Origin: Cohaesibacter sp. ES.047
GTDB taxonomy: Bacteria > Pseudomonadota > Alphaproteobacteria > Rhizobiales > Cohaesibacteraceae
Length of the DNA stretch: 64,000 nucleotides
Assembly: GCF_900215505.1 (NCBI RefSeq)
Contig: NZ_LT907844.1
Coordinates: forward strand, 620,001-684,000
Reading direction: 5' to 3'
Part shown: positions 45,690-54,697 of the stretch, piece after piece
Layout: each line of letters starts with the position of its first letter
How positions within the stretch are numbered: position 1 is the stretch's first letter
Translations under genes and position numbers: made by a program
The notes under the pieces: model-generated
The model's database searches: none
Seen by the model: only the letters and a program-made list of their open reading frames with translations
What the model was told of the DNA's origin: nothing

Positions 45690-46523
45690 TTGAAAGTAAC
45701 GATATTCGATAGGCAGGTTCGCGATTCATTCTTTAGAGTCGCTGCGGGCATAGGAACCGCGCTCTCCACATTGCTACTTTTTGTAAATATTCCAGACGAC
45801 CGTAAGCTCTACTCACTTATCGGTCTCGCAACAATCCTGTTCATCTTTTACCTTGTGATATGGTGGCGCGCCAATAATCTAAAAGAGGTCGCTATCAAAA
45901 TAGATGGTACAACAGTGACGGTTAAGTCTGGGGATATCTTCAATGAGGAAGGGTTGAAGGCTATCGCATTCAACGAATATTTCGATACGGTTGTAGATAA
46001 TGTTTTGATTAGTGATCGCTCTCTAAATGGCATATTCCTATGTTCGAAGCTCAATGGAACCATTTCAGAATTAGATGCGGAAATTGAGTCTCACCCGTTT
46101 GAGGAAGGGGAAATCTTACAGCAAGAGGTGCCTCGAACCACCGGAAAGACGGTAAAATTCAGGTTGGGTACGATCTTTGTTAAAGACGACTTTCTCTTAA
46201 CCGCAATGTCTAAGTTCGACTCCAGCAATCGAGCCAATCTCACCATGCCGGAATACTTGGAGTTTCTAATAAATTTCTGGGACAGGGTGAACAAAGTTTA
46301 TGCGCAACGCTCTGTGGTGACGCCCATATTTGGGTCGGGAATTACACGCATCCGCGGACATAGGGATATTAGTGATGAAGATCTGCTAAAAATAATGCTG
46401 TGGACTTTCCGCATTAGTGAAATGCGCTTTAAATACCCTGCCAAGCTTACGATAGTCGTTCACACTGGCAAGATTGATCAAATAAATTTTCTCGACCTGA
46501 AGTCCTTGCGGAATGGCGTGTAA
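45690..46523 (+). CDS. thsA: Thoeris effector ThsA, TM-macro type (type II)
   Basis: The 277-residue protein has two N-terminal membrane helices (about residues 17-34 and 41-59) followed by a domain matching the ThsA macro family (DUF6430), with VKSGDIFNEEGLKAIAFNEY and FDTVVDNVLIS at residues 78-108. In type II Thoeris this macro domain binds a TIR-made ADP-ribose signal (histidine-ADPR) and the membrane part then kills the infected cell. It starts at TTG 45690 with AGGAGG seven bases upstream. thsB follows 65 bases later. Assignment is from memory of the family; activity is inferred. Confidence 0.8.
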   Translation: MKVTIFDRQVRDSFFRVAAGIGTALSTLLLFVNIPDDRKLYSLIGLATILFIFYLVIWWRANNLKEVAIKIDGTTVTVKSGDIFNEEGLKAIAFNEYFDTVVDNVLISDRSLNGIFLCSKLNGTISELDAEIESHPFEEGEILQQEVPRTTGKTVKFRLGTIFVKDDFLLTAMSKFDSSNRANLTMPEYLEFLINFWDRVNKVYAQRSVVTPIFGSGITRIRGHRDISDEDLLKIMLWTFRISEMRFKYPAKLTIVVHTGKIDQINFLDLKSLRNGV

Positions 46524-46588
46524 TGCCTTCCTCTCACCTCCAAGTCAAATTCGAACTTCGAACGCGCTCTACGTAGATTGAGGCCGAT

Positions 46589-47143
46589 ATGGTAAATCGA
46601 ACTGGAACTTACATCGCCTTTGACGGGCTCGGGCAGCAAGACCCGACAAAATCAGATTTCCGATATTACGCCACGATCCAGGGGTGGAGCGCCTCGAAGA
46701 GTTCAGATTTTCGCCTCACCAATAGCCATGAGAAAGCAAGTGCTGTCCGAGACACAAGTAAGCTCGCCACCTTGCAAGCCAGCATCCGGCAGAGGCTTCA
46801 GGCTTCCAAGAACACGTTAATTGTGCTGTCGAATGATACGCGAAAGAGCGGCAGTGTGCTATCTTGGGAAATAAAGAAGGCCGTGGATGACTACGATCTT
46901 CCTTTAATCATAGCGCATGCGGGTTATGATTCCGTGATGAACCCGAAAGGTTTATCGGATCGCTGGCCTAAAACTTTGGCCACTAGGTTAAATGATGGAT
47001 CAGCGAAAGCAATCCACATACCTTTCAAACAGGATGCCATTTTTGACGCCATTCAACGCTTCACAGTAAATGGAGAGAAATTGAATGGGTCCTTTGTGTA
47101 CTACGATGAAGCGACCCATAGGAGTTGGGGTTATATCAGATAG
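46589..47143 (+). CDS. thsB: Thoeris sensor ThsB, TIR-like domain protein
   Basis: A 184-residue soluble protein resembling the ThsB TIR-like family: TYIAFDGLG at the first strand, a RDTSKLATLQASIRQRL helix, the TLIVLSNDTRKS strand and the SWEIKKAV helix whose Glu (residue 94) is the expected catalytic residue. Such TIR enzymes convert NAD into a signal on phage infection. Pairing with the TM-macro protein immediately upstream supports a complete two-gene Thoeris module. It is convergent with the next gene, leaving 43 bases between stops. Confidence 0.8.
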   Translation: MVNRTGTYIAFDGLGQQDPTKSDFRYYATIQGWSASKSSDFRLTNSHEKASAVRDTSKLATLQASIRQRLQASKNTLIVLSNDTRKSGSVLSWEIKKAVDDYDLPLIIAHAGYDSVMNPKGLSDRWPKTLATRLNDGSAKAIHIPFKQDAIFDAIQRFTVNGEKLNGSFVYYDEATHRSWGYIR

Positions 47144-47186
47144 CGCCTCTTGGGGAGCTATATGGTCAGCAATAAAACCTCGGTGT

Positions 47187-48182
47187 TTATGGCCCGACTT
47201 TCTTCGATAGCTCGTAGCTGAGTTCTTCAATCAGGTCAGCGAATTCTCGCACTGCGGAGTCTCGGATCAGAATTCGTTGTCCTGCAGCATAGGTTTGGTC
47301 GCCGCTTCGATCAATGTAGCCCTGATCTACGATTCCCTGCTGATGAGCGAGAAGATGGCGCTGTTGGAAGTAAACCCTGAGCTGGTCAAGTTTGTCTTGT
47401 CCGATCAGATCGACGTAGTCAAGCCCGATCTCCGCGCTCCACAGGTCCGACCCGACATCAAGATTCTGGAAGGCATTGCGGCGAGCCGTCTTTCCGCTCT
47501 GACGTTCGTATAGCTGCTCGTTCAGCCTCTGGAACGACATTACAGTATCTTGAACGGCCTTCTCCAAGAGCGTTCTGATCATAACCTCGGCCTCATCACG
47601 ACCGAGCGTGTTCCGCAAGGTTTCCCCAAGTCCTGCGGCGGTGCGGATGGTATTCAAGGTTTGCGTGAAGGTATGGCTTGCAGAGTTTGCCCCACAGCTT
47701 GGACAAAAGTATGCAGCTCCAACGTAGGAATAGCGGCAACCGCAGCTCTCACAGGCGGTACGAAGCCGCATCGGCTCCGCTGCTGCTACTGGCACAAGCA
47801 CGGCGTCCCGTCCTCCTTTCACGTCCAAGGTGATACTCAGGAAGGAATGGCGGTTCTGGCGACGCTTCGACGCCGCCGTGTCCGCTCTCATCGCCTTGTT
47901 CATAGAGTTGGTGATTTTGCCGAGCGCGTACTCTCGGGCGGCCTCAACCTGCGCCCTCGGATACCAAGACGCGGCAGGAGCCACATGCCTGCAGGATGGA
48001 CAAAACACCTCCTCGTCTCGAACGATATTCGACCAGTCATCACCATAAATCTTGAAGAGGAAAAGGCATGGCTCGGAAGGGCATTCCTTGTCGAGATACC
48101 CTTCGGAGTCAGGCTCGATGGGGACGGATAGCTCCTTCATCCGTCCAAGCCTTTCGAGTTCACGCTGTAGGTTTTTGAACAT
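47187..48182 (-). CDS. Zinc-ribbon protein with HEPN-like Rx4H motif, unknown function
   Basis: I do not recognise this 331-residue protein as a named family. It has cysteine pairs of zinc-ribbon type: FCPSC near residue 60, then CESCGC and YFCPSC around residues 142-160. The C-terminal half is helical and contains QQRHLLAHQQG (residues about 273-283), whose R-x4-H spacing is the active-site motif of HEPN ribonucleases. Position beside Thoeris genes in an island makes a defence or abortive-infection role plausible, but this is inference. No signal peptide or membrane helix. Confidence 0.6.
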   Translation of the reverse strand: MFKNLQRELERLGRMKELSVPIEPDSEGYLDKECPSEPCLFLFKIYGDDWSNIVRDEEVFCPSCRHVAPAASWYPRAQVEAAREYALGKITNSMNKAMRADTAASKRRQNRHSFLSITLDVKGGRDAVLVPVAAAEPMRLRTACESCGCRYSYVGAAYFCPSCGANSASHTFTQTLNTIRTAAGLGETLRNTLGRDEAEVMIRTLLEKAVQDTVMSFQRLNEQLYERQSGKTARRNAFQNLDVGSDLWSAEIGLDYVDLIGQDKLDQLRVYFQQRHLLAHQQGIVDQGYIDRSGDQTYAAGQRILIRDSAVREFADLIEELSYELSKKVGP

Positions 48183-48525
48183 TTGACGCGCTTTATATCG
48201 TGCTTCTTAAAACTTATAATACCTCATATAGAGGCGCGCGATCCAGTAAATTCAATGCGCTTCTCCTGGCTATATGAGCCAGAGCGTCTGGTCTCCCGGA
48301 TCAGCAACCTTGTAGATATGACGGCCCATCGTATCGGTTTTTGCCGCCCACAGTTGGGTAGAAGCGGACCTTGGCGCAGCCGCAGCGAATTGGCGCTCCA
48401 TCCGCGTTGTGTGAATTCACCCGTCGTTTGATTTCGCACCCTCGGCGAAAGTCCGGTCTCACGGACCGCAACGCAGCGGGCGAGACCGCTGGTCAATGTC
48501 CGGTTCGGGCCGCCTTTTCGAGTTG
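48183..48525. other. Intergenic region with island-repeat fragment
   Basis: About 340 bases with no supportable gene. The right part (48478-48514) carries CAATGTCCGGTTCGGGCCG, resembling the tail of the island repeat, followed by a hairpin CGGGCCGCC (48506-48514)/GGCGGCCCG (48531-48539). Confidence 0.5.
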
Positions 48526-48608
48526 CGATAGGCGGCCCGATTTATGAGGGCCAACTCGCGAACTGCCTCTGCAAGTTCGAGCTTGATACGAACCGGCCAA
48601 ACCGATCG
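48526..48608 (-). pseudogene. Relic of a tyrosine recombinase
   Basis: The minus strand reads VWPVRIKLELAEAVRELALI, then NRAAYRN, which aligns with VWAIRVRLELAGAIRDLALF of the intact recombinase at 60.0-60.7 kb. Only about 28 residues remain, with no catalytic residues beyond this. It ends one base before the stop of the next gene. Confidence 0.7.
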
Positions 48609-49472
48609 CTATCCGAACTTTCGGGCAAGAAGATCTTTGATGCGCTGGGGCTCTCGCCCCAATAGTCTTTTCAAGGTTGGATCTATCATCGCGAATTCTC
48701 CCTCCCGGGCAGCGCGATAATAGCCCGTCATAACTCTAATGACGCTTTCCGGAAGCCCATGACGCCGAGCATTCTCAACCATGGTGCTTTCGCTAATGAG
48801 ACTCCGCTCGATGGTTTTGCCGACGATTTCTCCTGCCAGCCGTGCAAGATCCCCCATATCGAGTGCTTCACCGCCGACCAAAGGAGGTGTTGGGCCTTCG
48901 TGCGTTTCGTGACCGCTCAGGAACAGGGCGTCCACCTCGGCCAGGTCTTGGTGGGTCGTCCAGGTAACCTTGCCGTCCTCGGGGCCGGTCAGACAGCGGC
49001 TCTCAATCCCTCTTGCATGCATACTGATGGCGCTATCAGCATAAAACCCGTGACGTAACGCCGTCCATGCGAGGCCGGAATGTGCCAGCATCGCCTCGGT
49101 CGCTGCGTGATCTCTGCCCGGAGGGAAGTGTGATTGTGAGTTGCTTGAGACCTGACTGGTATAGAGCAACCGTTTCACGCCCAACTCCTTTGCCACAGCT
49201 ATGGCTGTTTCATGTTGGGCCAGTGCATTGCCTCCGGATGCAGCTGCATTTGAAGACACAAGCAGCAGTCGCGCTGCACCGTCCCAAGCAGAGCGCAAAC
49301 TGTCAGCATCATTGTAATCGCCCTTTCTGACACGGACACCGCGAGCGGCAAGGTGAGAGAGCTTTTCTGGTTCTCGAACACTTACACCAATCTGCTCTGC
49401 GGGCACGAGGCGCAACAGCGCCTCCAAGACAAATCCGCCAAGTTTTCCCGAGCCCCCGGTAACAACAAGCAT
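48609..49472 (-). CDS. NmrA-like NAD(P)H-binding oxidoreductase (QorB-like)
   Basis: A 287-residue atypical short-chain dehydrogenase. The nucleotide loop is VTGGSGKLGGFVLEALL, and the sequence layout (YTSQVSSNSQSHFPPGRDHA, LRHGFYADS) resembles quinone oxidoreductase 2 and NmrA-type proteins. No classical YxxxK is seen. It is divergent from a LysR gene across 110 bases, a common arrangement in which the regulator controls the enzyme in response to a substrate. The substrate is unknown. Confidence 0.83.
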   Translation of the reverse strand: MLVVTGGSGKLGGFVLEALLRLVPAEQIGVSVREPEKLSHLAARGVRVRKGDYNDADSLRSAWDGAARLLLVSSNAAASGGNALAQHETAIAVAKELGVKRLLYTSQVSSNSQSHFPPGRDHAATEAMLAHSGLAWTALRHGFYADSAISMHARGIESRCLTGPEDGKVTWTTHQDLAEVDALFLSGHETHEGPTPPLVGGEALDMGDLARLAGEIVGKTIERSLISESTMVENARRHGLPESVIRVMTGYYRAAREGEFAMIDPTLKRLLGREPQRIKDLLARKFG

Positions 49473-49582
49473 TGTTCAATCTCCAATCGTAAGTTTGGTG
49501 GCACTGACGCCCAGTTCATTTTAATTGTTCGACACAATGACTGTTTTCAAATAGTAAGATAAGAGAGCCAAATTCGAACGGG

Positions 49583-50491
49583 TTGCTCTGTATGGAGAAC
49601 AAAGTTTCCTTTGATGATCTAACCGTCCTGCTCGCAGTGCTTCGTGACGGGGGCTTTCGCGCGGCCGCGCGCCGACTTGGTGTTGCACCTTCAAAGGTCA
49701 GTACGACAATCTCGAGAATCGAGGCACAGCTTGGTGTGCCGGTTTTGCGTCGCACTACCAGAAGCCTGCATCTCACCGATGCAGGCAAACTGCTCGTGGA
49801 CCGGGTTACACCGCTCTTGTCCGCCGTGGATGCCGCTTGTCTTGAGGTGGCCAATCTTGGCGGGCAGGTGCAAGGGCGTCTGACACTGAACGTACCCGGT
49901 GCGGTTATGCCAGATATCCTGCCACCACTTCTTGCCGAGTACCGCCTCCAACATCCAGGGGTGGAGGTGGAGATCATGGTCGAAAACGATCTGGTGGATG
50001 TCGTAGCCGCTGGTTGTGATGCGGGTATCCGCTATGGCAGCGTTCTGGAGCAAGACATGATCTCTATCCCGATCGGCCCTCGCACACAGCAGATGGCATT
50101 GGCTGCAGCCCCCGCATATTTGCAGGAACATGGTATGCCTCTTAAACCGGAGGATCTAACGGCACACAGCGCGATCCGGTACCGCCTGAAGGACGGCCCG
50201 CTGTTGCCGTGGACGCTGTGCAGAGAGGGGCAGTTCATGGAGGTAAAGCCAAACAATGCCCTCATCTTGAGTGTGAATGCAATTGACACGGGGCTGCGTT
50301 ACACGAGAGCGGGTATGGGTATCATTCAAACATTCCGTAACTGGCTGGACGAGGATTTTGCCAACGGCAGGCTGGTACCGGTTCTTCCAGATTGGTGGCC
50401 CGAGATGGATGGACCACGTCTTTACTATCCCAATCGGTCCGCGCCGCAGCCACTGCGCAGCTTTATCGAAATTTGCCGGTCCGCCGTTTAG
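49583..50491 (+). CDS. LysR-family transcriptional regulator
   Basis: 302 residues. The N-terminal winged helix reads GGFRAAARRLGVAPSKVSTT then RIEAQLGVPVLRRTTRSLHL. A periplasmic-binding-like effector domain follows (about residues 93-300, with GYDAGIRYG-type segment CDAGIRYG). ATG 49592 (MENKVS) is an alternative start. It is divergent from the NmrA-like gene and likely regulates it. Confidence 0.9.
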   Translation: MLCMENKVSFDDLTVLLAVLRDGGFRAAARRLGVAPSKVSTTISRIEAQLGVPVLRRTTRSLHLTDAGKLLVDRVTPLLSAVDAACLEVANLGGQVQGRLTLNVPGAVMPDILPPLLAEYRLQHPGVEVEIMVENDLVDVVAAGCDAGIRYGSVLEQDMISIPIGPRTQQMALAAAPAYLQEHGMPLKPEDLTAHSAIRYRLKDGPLLPWTLCREGQFMEVKPNNALILSVNAIDTGLRYTRAGMGIIQTFRNWLDEDFANGRLVPVLPDWWPEMDGPRLYYPNRSAPQPLRSFIEICRSAV

Positions 50492-50871
50492 ATGTGTTGC
50501 TCTAGGTCCGTTTCAGATGTTGAAACCTGACAATACGATTAGGAGCGTGGCGAATGTCCGCTTCAAAGAAACGGTAATGTTGCATTTCTAGATTGGGCGA
50601 ATGTCACCTTTGGGCCGTCATTGCATATCACGGCTCTGGATTCGCGTTGTCGGCTCCTGATGCACTGCGTCAGCCTGGTTCGATCCCATATTGCAACGCA
50701 GCGAATGGCAGCTGTCGCTAAATAGCCAATTACCTTCAATCGCTACTCATGTTTTGGAGGCGGCAAATGGCAGAGTGGGCCGGATTGCATCCTCCAAGAG
50801 AAAGTGTTCTTGAAAGTTGATCAAGGTCCGCGCTACCGACGAATGTTTCGGTCAATTCAACCCGCACACCG
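50492..50871. repeat. Intergenic region with island repeat, copy G
   Basis: The segment 50590-50700 reads GGGCGAATGTCACCTTTGGG, then ends TGATGCACTGCGTCAGCCTG, matching the core tail and distal arm of copy B. The remainder of this 380-base gap has no gene I can support. Confidence 0.6.
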
Positions 50872-51849
50872 CTACGCCTGATATGCCTGCAATTCAGCCA
50901 GCCCATCCTCCCAAGCCATGACCGGTTCATAATTGAGTTCGCGTTCCGCCTTCCGGGTGTCGAGCGTGATCTCGACCGCACTGGTCGCATAGTCTTGATA
51001 GCTAATTGGTCCACGGTATCGGCCAGCGCTTGCGCGATGGAGCCCGTCTCCAATCCGGGCGATCGTGCGAACCACTCCGCGTGGCACCACATTCGTGGGG
51101 GCCGGAAGCCCCTGGCTTGCCAAAAGGCCGGTGACAGTTTCTCGGAAGGTGCGTGCTGGGCCATCCGAGACATGGTAGATCTCGCCAGATCGTCCGCGAT
51201 CCAGAGCCAGGCCGACGACGTGACACAAGTTAGCTATGTGCATGGTGGATGAGCGATACCCTCCGCCAGAGATCCAAGCGAACTTTCCACTTTCGACAGC
51301 TTCGACCAGTGTCGGAAGGGCTGTGGTATCATCGCGGCCCCAGACCATGCGGGGACGCAGTATGACTACGTGCTGGCCTGAAGCAGCAGCGCGTCGGGCG
51401 ACCTTTTCCGCTTCTGCCTTGCCAACCGAATAGGCTCCGGCTGGTCGGGACGGATACGGCGTTGTCTCGTCGACGTTGCGCAGGGGGCGGCCATCCTGAA
51501 GCACGGAGTCTGTGCTGATGTGAATTGCCTTGATGACGTTCGCCTGTCTGGCGGCGTCCAGAACGCGCCGGGTGCCCTCGGGATTGACGAATGCAGCGGC
51601 CGAGCCGGAACCATGATCAACGCTCGCGGCCGTGTGAATCAACATATCCGCCCTTGCCATAAGTGGCACAAGGTCGGCGTTCAGCATGTCGCCAAGGACC
51701 GGTTCCCCGCCCCAAGATCTCACGCGGTCTGCCGCCTCTGCGCTGCGGACCAGCCCGGTGACCCGATGGCCCTGCGCGATGAAGTGGCGCAGCAAATTGC
51801 GGCCGACATAGCCCGCCGCGCCAGTGATAACGATGTCGCACTCAGGCAT
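50872..51849 (-). CDS. NAD-dependent epimerase/dehydratase family protein
   Basis: A 325-residue extended SDR with the Rossmann loop ITGAAGYVGRNLL and catalytic YSVGKAEAEK. The central region (STDSVLQDGRPLRNVDETTP) resembles sterol/sugar-type epimerases. The substrate is not recognisable. ATG 51849 overlaps the TetR stop by eight bases, so the two are translationally coupled and the TetR protein probably controls this enzyme. Confidence 0.86.
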   Translation of the reverse strand: MPECDIVITGAAGYVGRNLLRHFIAQGHRVTGLVRSAEAADRVRSWGGEPVLGDMLNADLVPLMARADMLIHTAASVDHGSGSAAAFVNPEGTRRVLDAARQANVIKAIHISTDSVLQDGRPLRNVDETTPYPSRPAGAYSVGKAEAEKVARRAAASGQHVVILRPRMVWGRDDTTALPTLVEAVESGKFAWISGGGYRSSTMHIANLCHVVGLALDRGRSGEIYHVSDGPARTFRETVTGLLASQGLPAPTNVVPRGVVRTIARIGDGLHRASAGRYRGPISYQDYATSAVEITLDTRKAERELNYEPVMAWEDGLAELQAYQA

Positions 51850-52414
51850 CACGATCCTCACAAGTGTCCATACCCTGCCGGGCAAGTGTTTCAATGTCCT
51901 GGAGAACCTCGGCACGCTCGGCCTCTGTCCAGTCGTGCAACTCGAGGTGCTGCTGGAACTTCAGACCTTCCAGCGCCAGCCAAGCCAGCCGGGCGGCACG
52001 GGGGTGGCTCGCTTGTTCCAACAGTTCCTGGCGGAGGGTGCTTTGATTTTCGCGAAATCTGGCGCGCAGCATTGTGTCTTGCATCAACGCTGAAACAAGG
52101 CTTAGCACAGCACCGTTCTCGCCCGGCATTGGGGGATTGCGCCGGGCGGCCTCGACGCGACCCCGAAGCGGTGCATCAGGCTCACTGGCGAACTCGGCTT
52201 GGCACGACGCATTATAAGCGTTGTCGGCCTTTATTGTGCGATCCACGAGCGCTGCAACGAGATCAGGTTTGCTTGTATGCTCATAAAGCACCGTAGCTTT
52301 CGATACGCCGGCTACTTTCGCCACTGCGTCGATGGTCAGCACGCCATCGCGGGCAATCACGTGCTCTACCGCATCGAGGATCTGATCTTGATCATGTTTT
52401 CTGGGACGTGCCAT
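51842..52414 (-). CDS. TetR-family transcriptional regulator
   Basis: 190 residues with an N-terminal HTH (ILDAVEHVIARDGVLTIDAV, then VAGVSKATVLYEHTSKPDLV) and a ligand-binding helical domain. The start (MARPRKHDQ) sits three bases from an 18-bp perfect palindrome that includes its ribosome site, so autoregulation is very likely. It forms an operon with the downstream epimerase. The frame continues upstream to 52579 but through the operator, so that start is rejected. Confidence 0.9.
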   Translation of the reverse strand: MARPRKHDQDQILDAVEHVIARDGVLTIDAVAKVAGVSKATVLYEHTSKPDLVAALVDRTIKADNAYNASCQAEFASEPDAPLRGRVEAARRNPPMPGENGAVLSLVSALMQDTMLRARFRENQSTLRQELLEQASHPRAARLAWLALEGLKFQQHLELHDWTEAERAEVLQDIETLARQGMDTCEDRDA

Positions 52415-52417
52415 GTA

Positions 52418-52457
52418 CCACCTGTTTATTTCCGACCATTCGGAAATAAACAGGTGG
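52418..52457 (-). promoter_or_regulatory. Perfect 18-bp palindromic operator of the TetR gene
   Basis: CCACCTGTTTATTTCCGA (52418-52435) is the exact inverse of 52440-52457, with a four-base centre. On the minus strand AGGTGG of the proximal arm is the Shine-Dalgarno of the TetR gene. A repressor bound here would block its own operon; as RNA it could also sequester the ribosome site. Confidence 0.85.
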
Positions 52458-52850
52458 ATCTTAGCTGTCAACCCACCAAATGGCGCCGCCGAACCTCCCT
52501 TGACGATCAGGCGACTAAACAAGAGAGTCTTGGGAGGCTGCGGAAAGCTGTCGCTGGCGCAGCCGTTGCGAAAGCTCACTCTGTCCGCTCATCTGTCACC
52601 TGAGCGCTGAAAATATTGCGCTGTGCTCGAACGGCTGCAATGGGGAAGCGAGCTTGTGGGATATGATCGCCCGCGAATGTCAGCAAAGGGCCGCGACTGC
52701 AAATCATGCTCAGGATGAGCGTTTTCACATGATGATGCACTGCGTCAGGCTGCTCCGAGCCCACTTTGGCATTACTTGGAGCTGTAGCGAGCATATTGTA
52801 TGCTTTAACATAGCAACTGAATTGGAAAAGCTTTGTCATTAACTTTTGGA
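52458..52850. repeat. Intergenic region with island repeat, copy B
   Basis: The core is 52610-52693, with arms making about 52578-52770 in all. It reads CTCGAACGGCTGCAATGGGG and later GCGAATGTCAGCAAAGGGCC, then GATGATGCACTGCGTCAGGC. It is the best preserved full copy along with the one at 61.7 kb. Otherwise no gene. Confidence 0.8.
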
Positions 52851-53291
52851 ATGAATTCAGCAGGAGATTGCCAGCAAGACTTTAAAAACAAGATCTATCA
52901 GTTTGACAAAGACAATCTTAATACGTCTCTGGCTATGGAATGCGCAATCGCCGGTTGGACCGTGCCGGACTGGATATTTAAATGTGACGGCCAACGTCTC
53001 GGCTACGAGAGTTTAAGGGACTTGCAAGATGAAATTAAAAAGGAATGCCAAGAACTTGAGCATCTTCAAGATATAGCAAATGCACGAAAGCACAAAGAAG
53101 TCACTCGTTATACCCCCTTGGTGAAGTCATCTGGAAAGCGCGAAGGGGCTTTTTCAAGTGGGTTTAGTCGAGGTTTCGATATAACACGTTTGGTCTTACA
53201 AACCGACGCTGGCGAGATCAGCTTCTGGACCACGCTGCAGAGCGTACTTGACTATTATGATCTGTATTTTAAAAAGAATAACATCACTTAA
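52851..53291 (+). CDS. Hypothetical protein, possibly HEPN-like
   Basis: A 146-residue predicted cytoplasmic protein not recognised as a named family. AT-rich codons differ from the core genes, suggesting transfer. The segment CQELEHLQDIANARKHKEV resembles the ANxxKH-type helix of small HEPN-like proteins, but the evidence is weak. ATG 52851 is used; a TTG at 52833 is possible. It sits alone between two island repeat copies, like a cassette. Confidence 0.6.
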   Translation: MNSAGDCQQDFKNKIYQFDKDNLNTSLAMECAIAGWTVPDWIFKCDGQRLGYESLRDLQDEIKKECQELEHLQDIANARKHKEVTRYTPLVKSSGKREGAFSSGFSRGFDITRLVLQTDAGEISFWTTLQSVLDYYDLYFKKNNIT

Positions 53292-53819
53292 ATCTCACCG
53301 TTTCTAGGTGCCTCCTTGAATATAGAGGGTCTGTTTTGTCCGCAAACCCCGGCAATGGCACGCTCAAAATGCTGCGCTTCGTTCGAACGGCAGGAATAGG
53401 GAATCTGGCTTTTGGGATGTAGCCACTGGCGAACGGCAGCAAAGGGCCGAGATGTTTCATTAAATGTCATATTTTTATGGCGACTAAGGGGCTTTCGAAT
53501 AGTGCTGCGGTTGTATTCTTAGTTACTCCGTATTGACGGCACGTGAAGCAATTTTAATGCGCAATAATGCCTTCAAATGCAACGGAAACCCCTCTCTCCA
53601 GCTCAATGTGCACCTATCGTAAAAAATACTATAAACAATTGCACATGTGACATTTTGTGCTCTTAAGATTCTCCGAATTTAGGAAGATATTGAGACAGAC
53701 TGCAACTGGTGTGACTTTTAACAATCGCCTACAAATAAAACCAGAGTCAGGCCGTTTAAATAAACTAGGAATGCGCTTTCAGTTCCGCACTAACAATATG
53801 GAAGGCTCCTTTAGTAGCA
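53292..53819. repeat. Intergenic region with island repeat, copy C
   Basis: The core is 53366-53449, with AAAATGCTGCGCTTCGTTCG at the start and GGCAGCAAAGGGCCG at the end; the upstream arm TTTTGTCCGC lies near 53333. The other 370 bases are AT-rich and without a gene I can support. Confidence 0.8.
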
Positions 53820-54638
53820 ATGCCCAAGCAATATCATTTTATTTCCGGGTTGCCACGCTCTGGCTCCACGCTTTTATCGGCGCTTTTGCAACAAAATCCT
53901 CGTTTTCATGCAGACATATCCTCGCCGGTCTCCCGGCTGATGGGCAGTATGCGCGACCAGATGTGTGAGCCACGCGAGAATACCAGACTGATTTCTGACG
54001 CACAACGCCGTCGCTTGCTCCTCGGTGTTATGGATAATTTCTATTCCTCTGATGACTATCTGCAAGAAATCATCTTCGACACCAGTCGCCAGTGGTGCGC
54101 CATGATGCCTCTGCTAAGCGAGTTTTATCCGCAGTCGAAGATTGTCGCCTGTGTTCGGGATCTAGGTTGGATTGTCGATAGCATTGAACGGATCGCAGGG
54201 CGGTCCACTCTAACCACTTCGGGAATCTTCGGGTTCAAGGCCGAGGGCACGGTTTATGATCGGGTGGAAATGTTGGCTAAGGGATCCGGCATGGTCGGCT
54301 ATGCCTATAATGCCGTCAAGGAAGCCTTTTTTGGCTCCGAGCCGGGGCAGCTCATGCTACTGCGCTATGAAACGCTGACAAGCGATCCGCAACAGGCGAT
54401 GCGCGCCGTTTATGATTTCATCGGCGAGCCCTTTTTCGAGCACGACTATGAAAATGTCTCCTTTGATGCGGACGCCTTCGATCAGGCGCTTGGTACGCCG
54501 GGGCTCCATCACGTGCGTAAAAAGATTGAAGCCATATCACACCCGACGGTCCTGCCACCGGACGCGTTTCATCGTTTTGACAATGATGCCTTTTGGAACG
54601 ATCCAACATTCAATCCCAATAATGTGCCGATCATATAG
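53820..54638 (+). CDS. Sulfotransferase family protein
   Basis: A 272-residue PAPS-dependent sulfotransferase by motif. The 5'-phosphosulfate loop is SGLPRSGSTLL at residues 9-19, and the 3'-phosphate motif is VRDLGWIVDSIERIAG. No signal peptide, so it would act in the cytoplasm. It ends 59 bases before a Gly-rich autotransporter on the same strand and the pair is probably co-transcribed, hinting that the autotransporter or a surface glycan is the acceptor. That link is inference. Confidence 0.85.
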   Translation: MPKQYHFISGLPRSGSTLLSALLQQNPRFHADISSPVSRLMGSMRDQMCEPRENTRLISDAQRRRLLLGVMDNFYSSDDYLQEIIFDTSRQWCAMMPLLSEFYPQSKIVACVRDLGWIVDSIERIAGRSTLTTSGIFGFKAEGTVYDRVEMLAKGSGMVGYAYNAVKEAFFGSEPGQLMLLRYETLTSDPQQAMRAVYDFIGEPFFEHDYENVSFDADAFDQALGTPGLHHVRKKIEAISHPTVLPPDAFHRFDNDAFWNDPTFNPNNVPII

Positions 54639-54697
54639 TTTTTCATCAAGCTATACATCCAGCCTTCTATCTCACTTCACTTATTTAAAGAATTGTC

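Noticed and set aside
48224-48496. A 90-codon minus-strand ORF
   Set aside because: It covers a repeat-tail fragment and lacks a ribosome site or family match.
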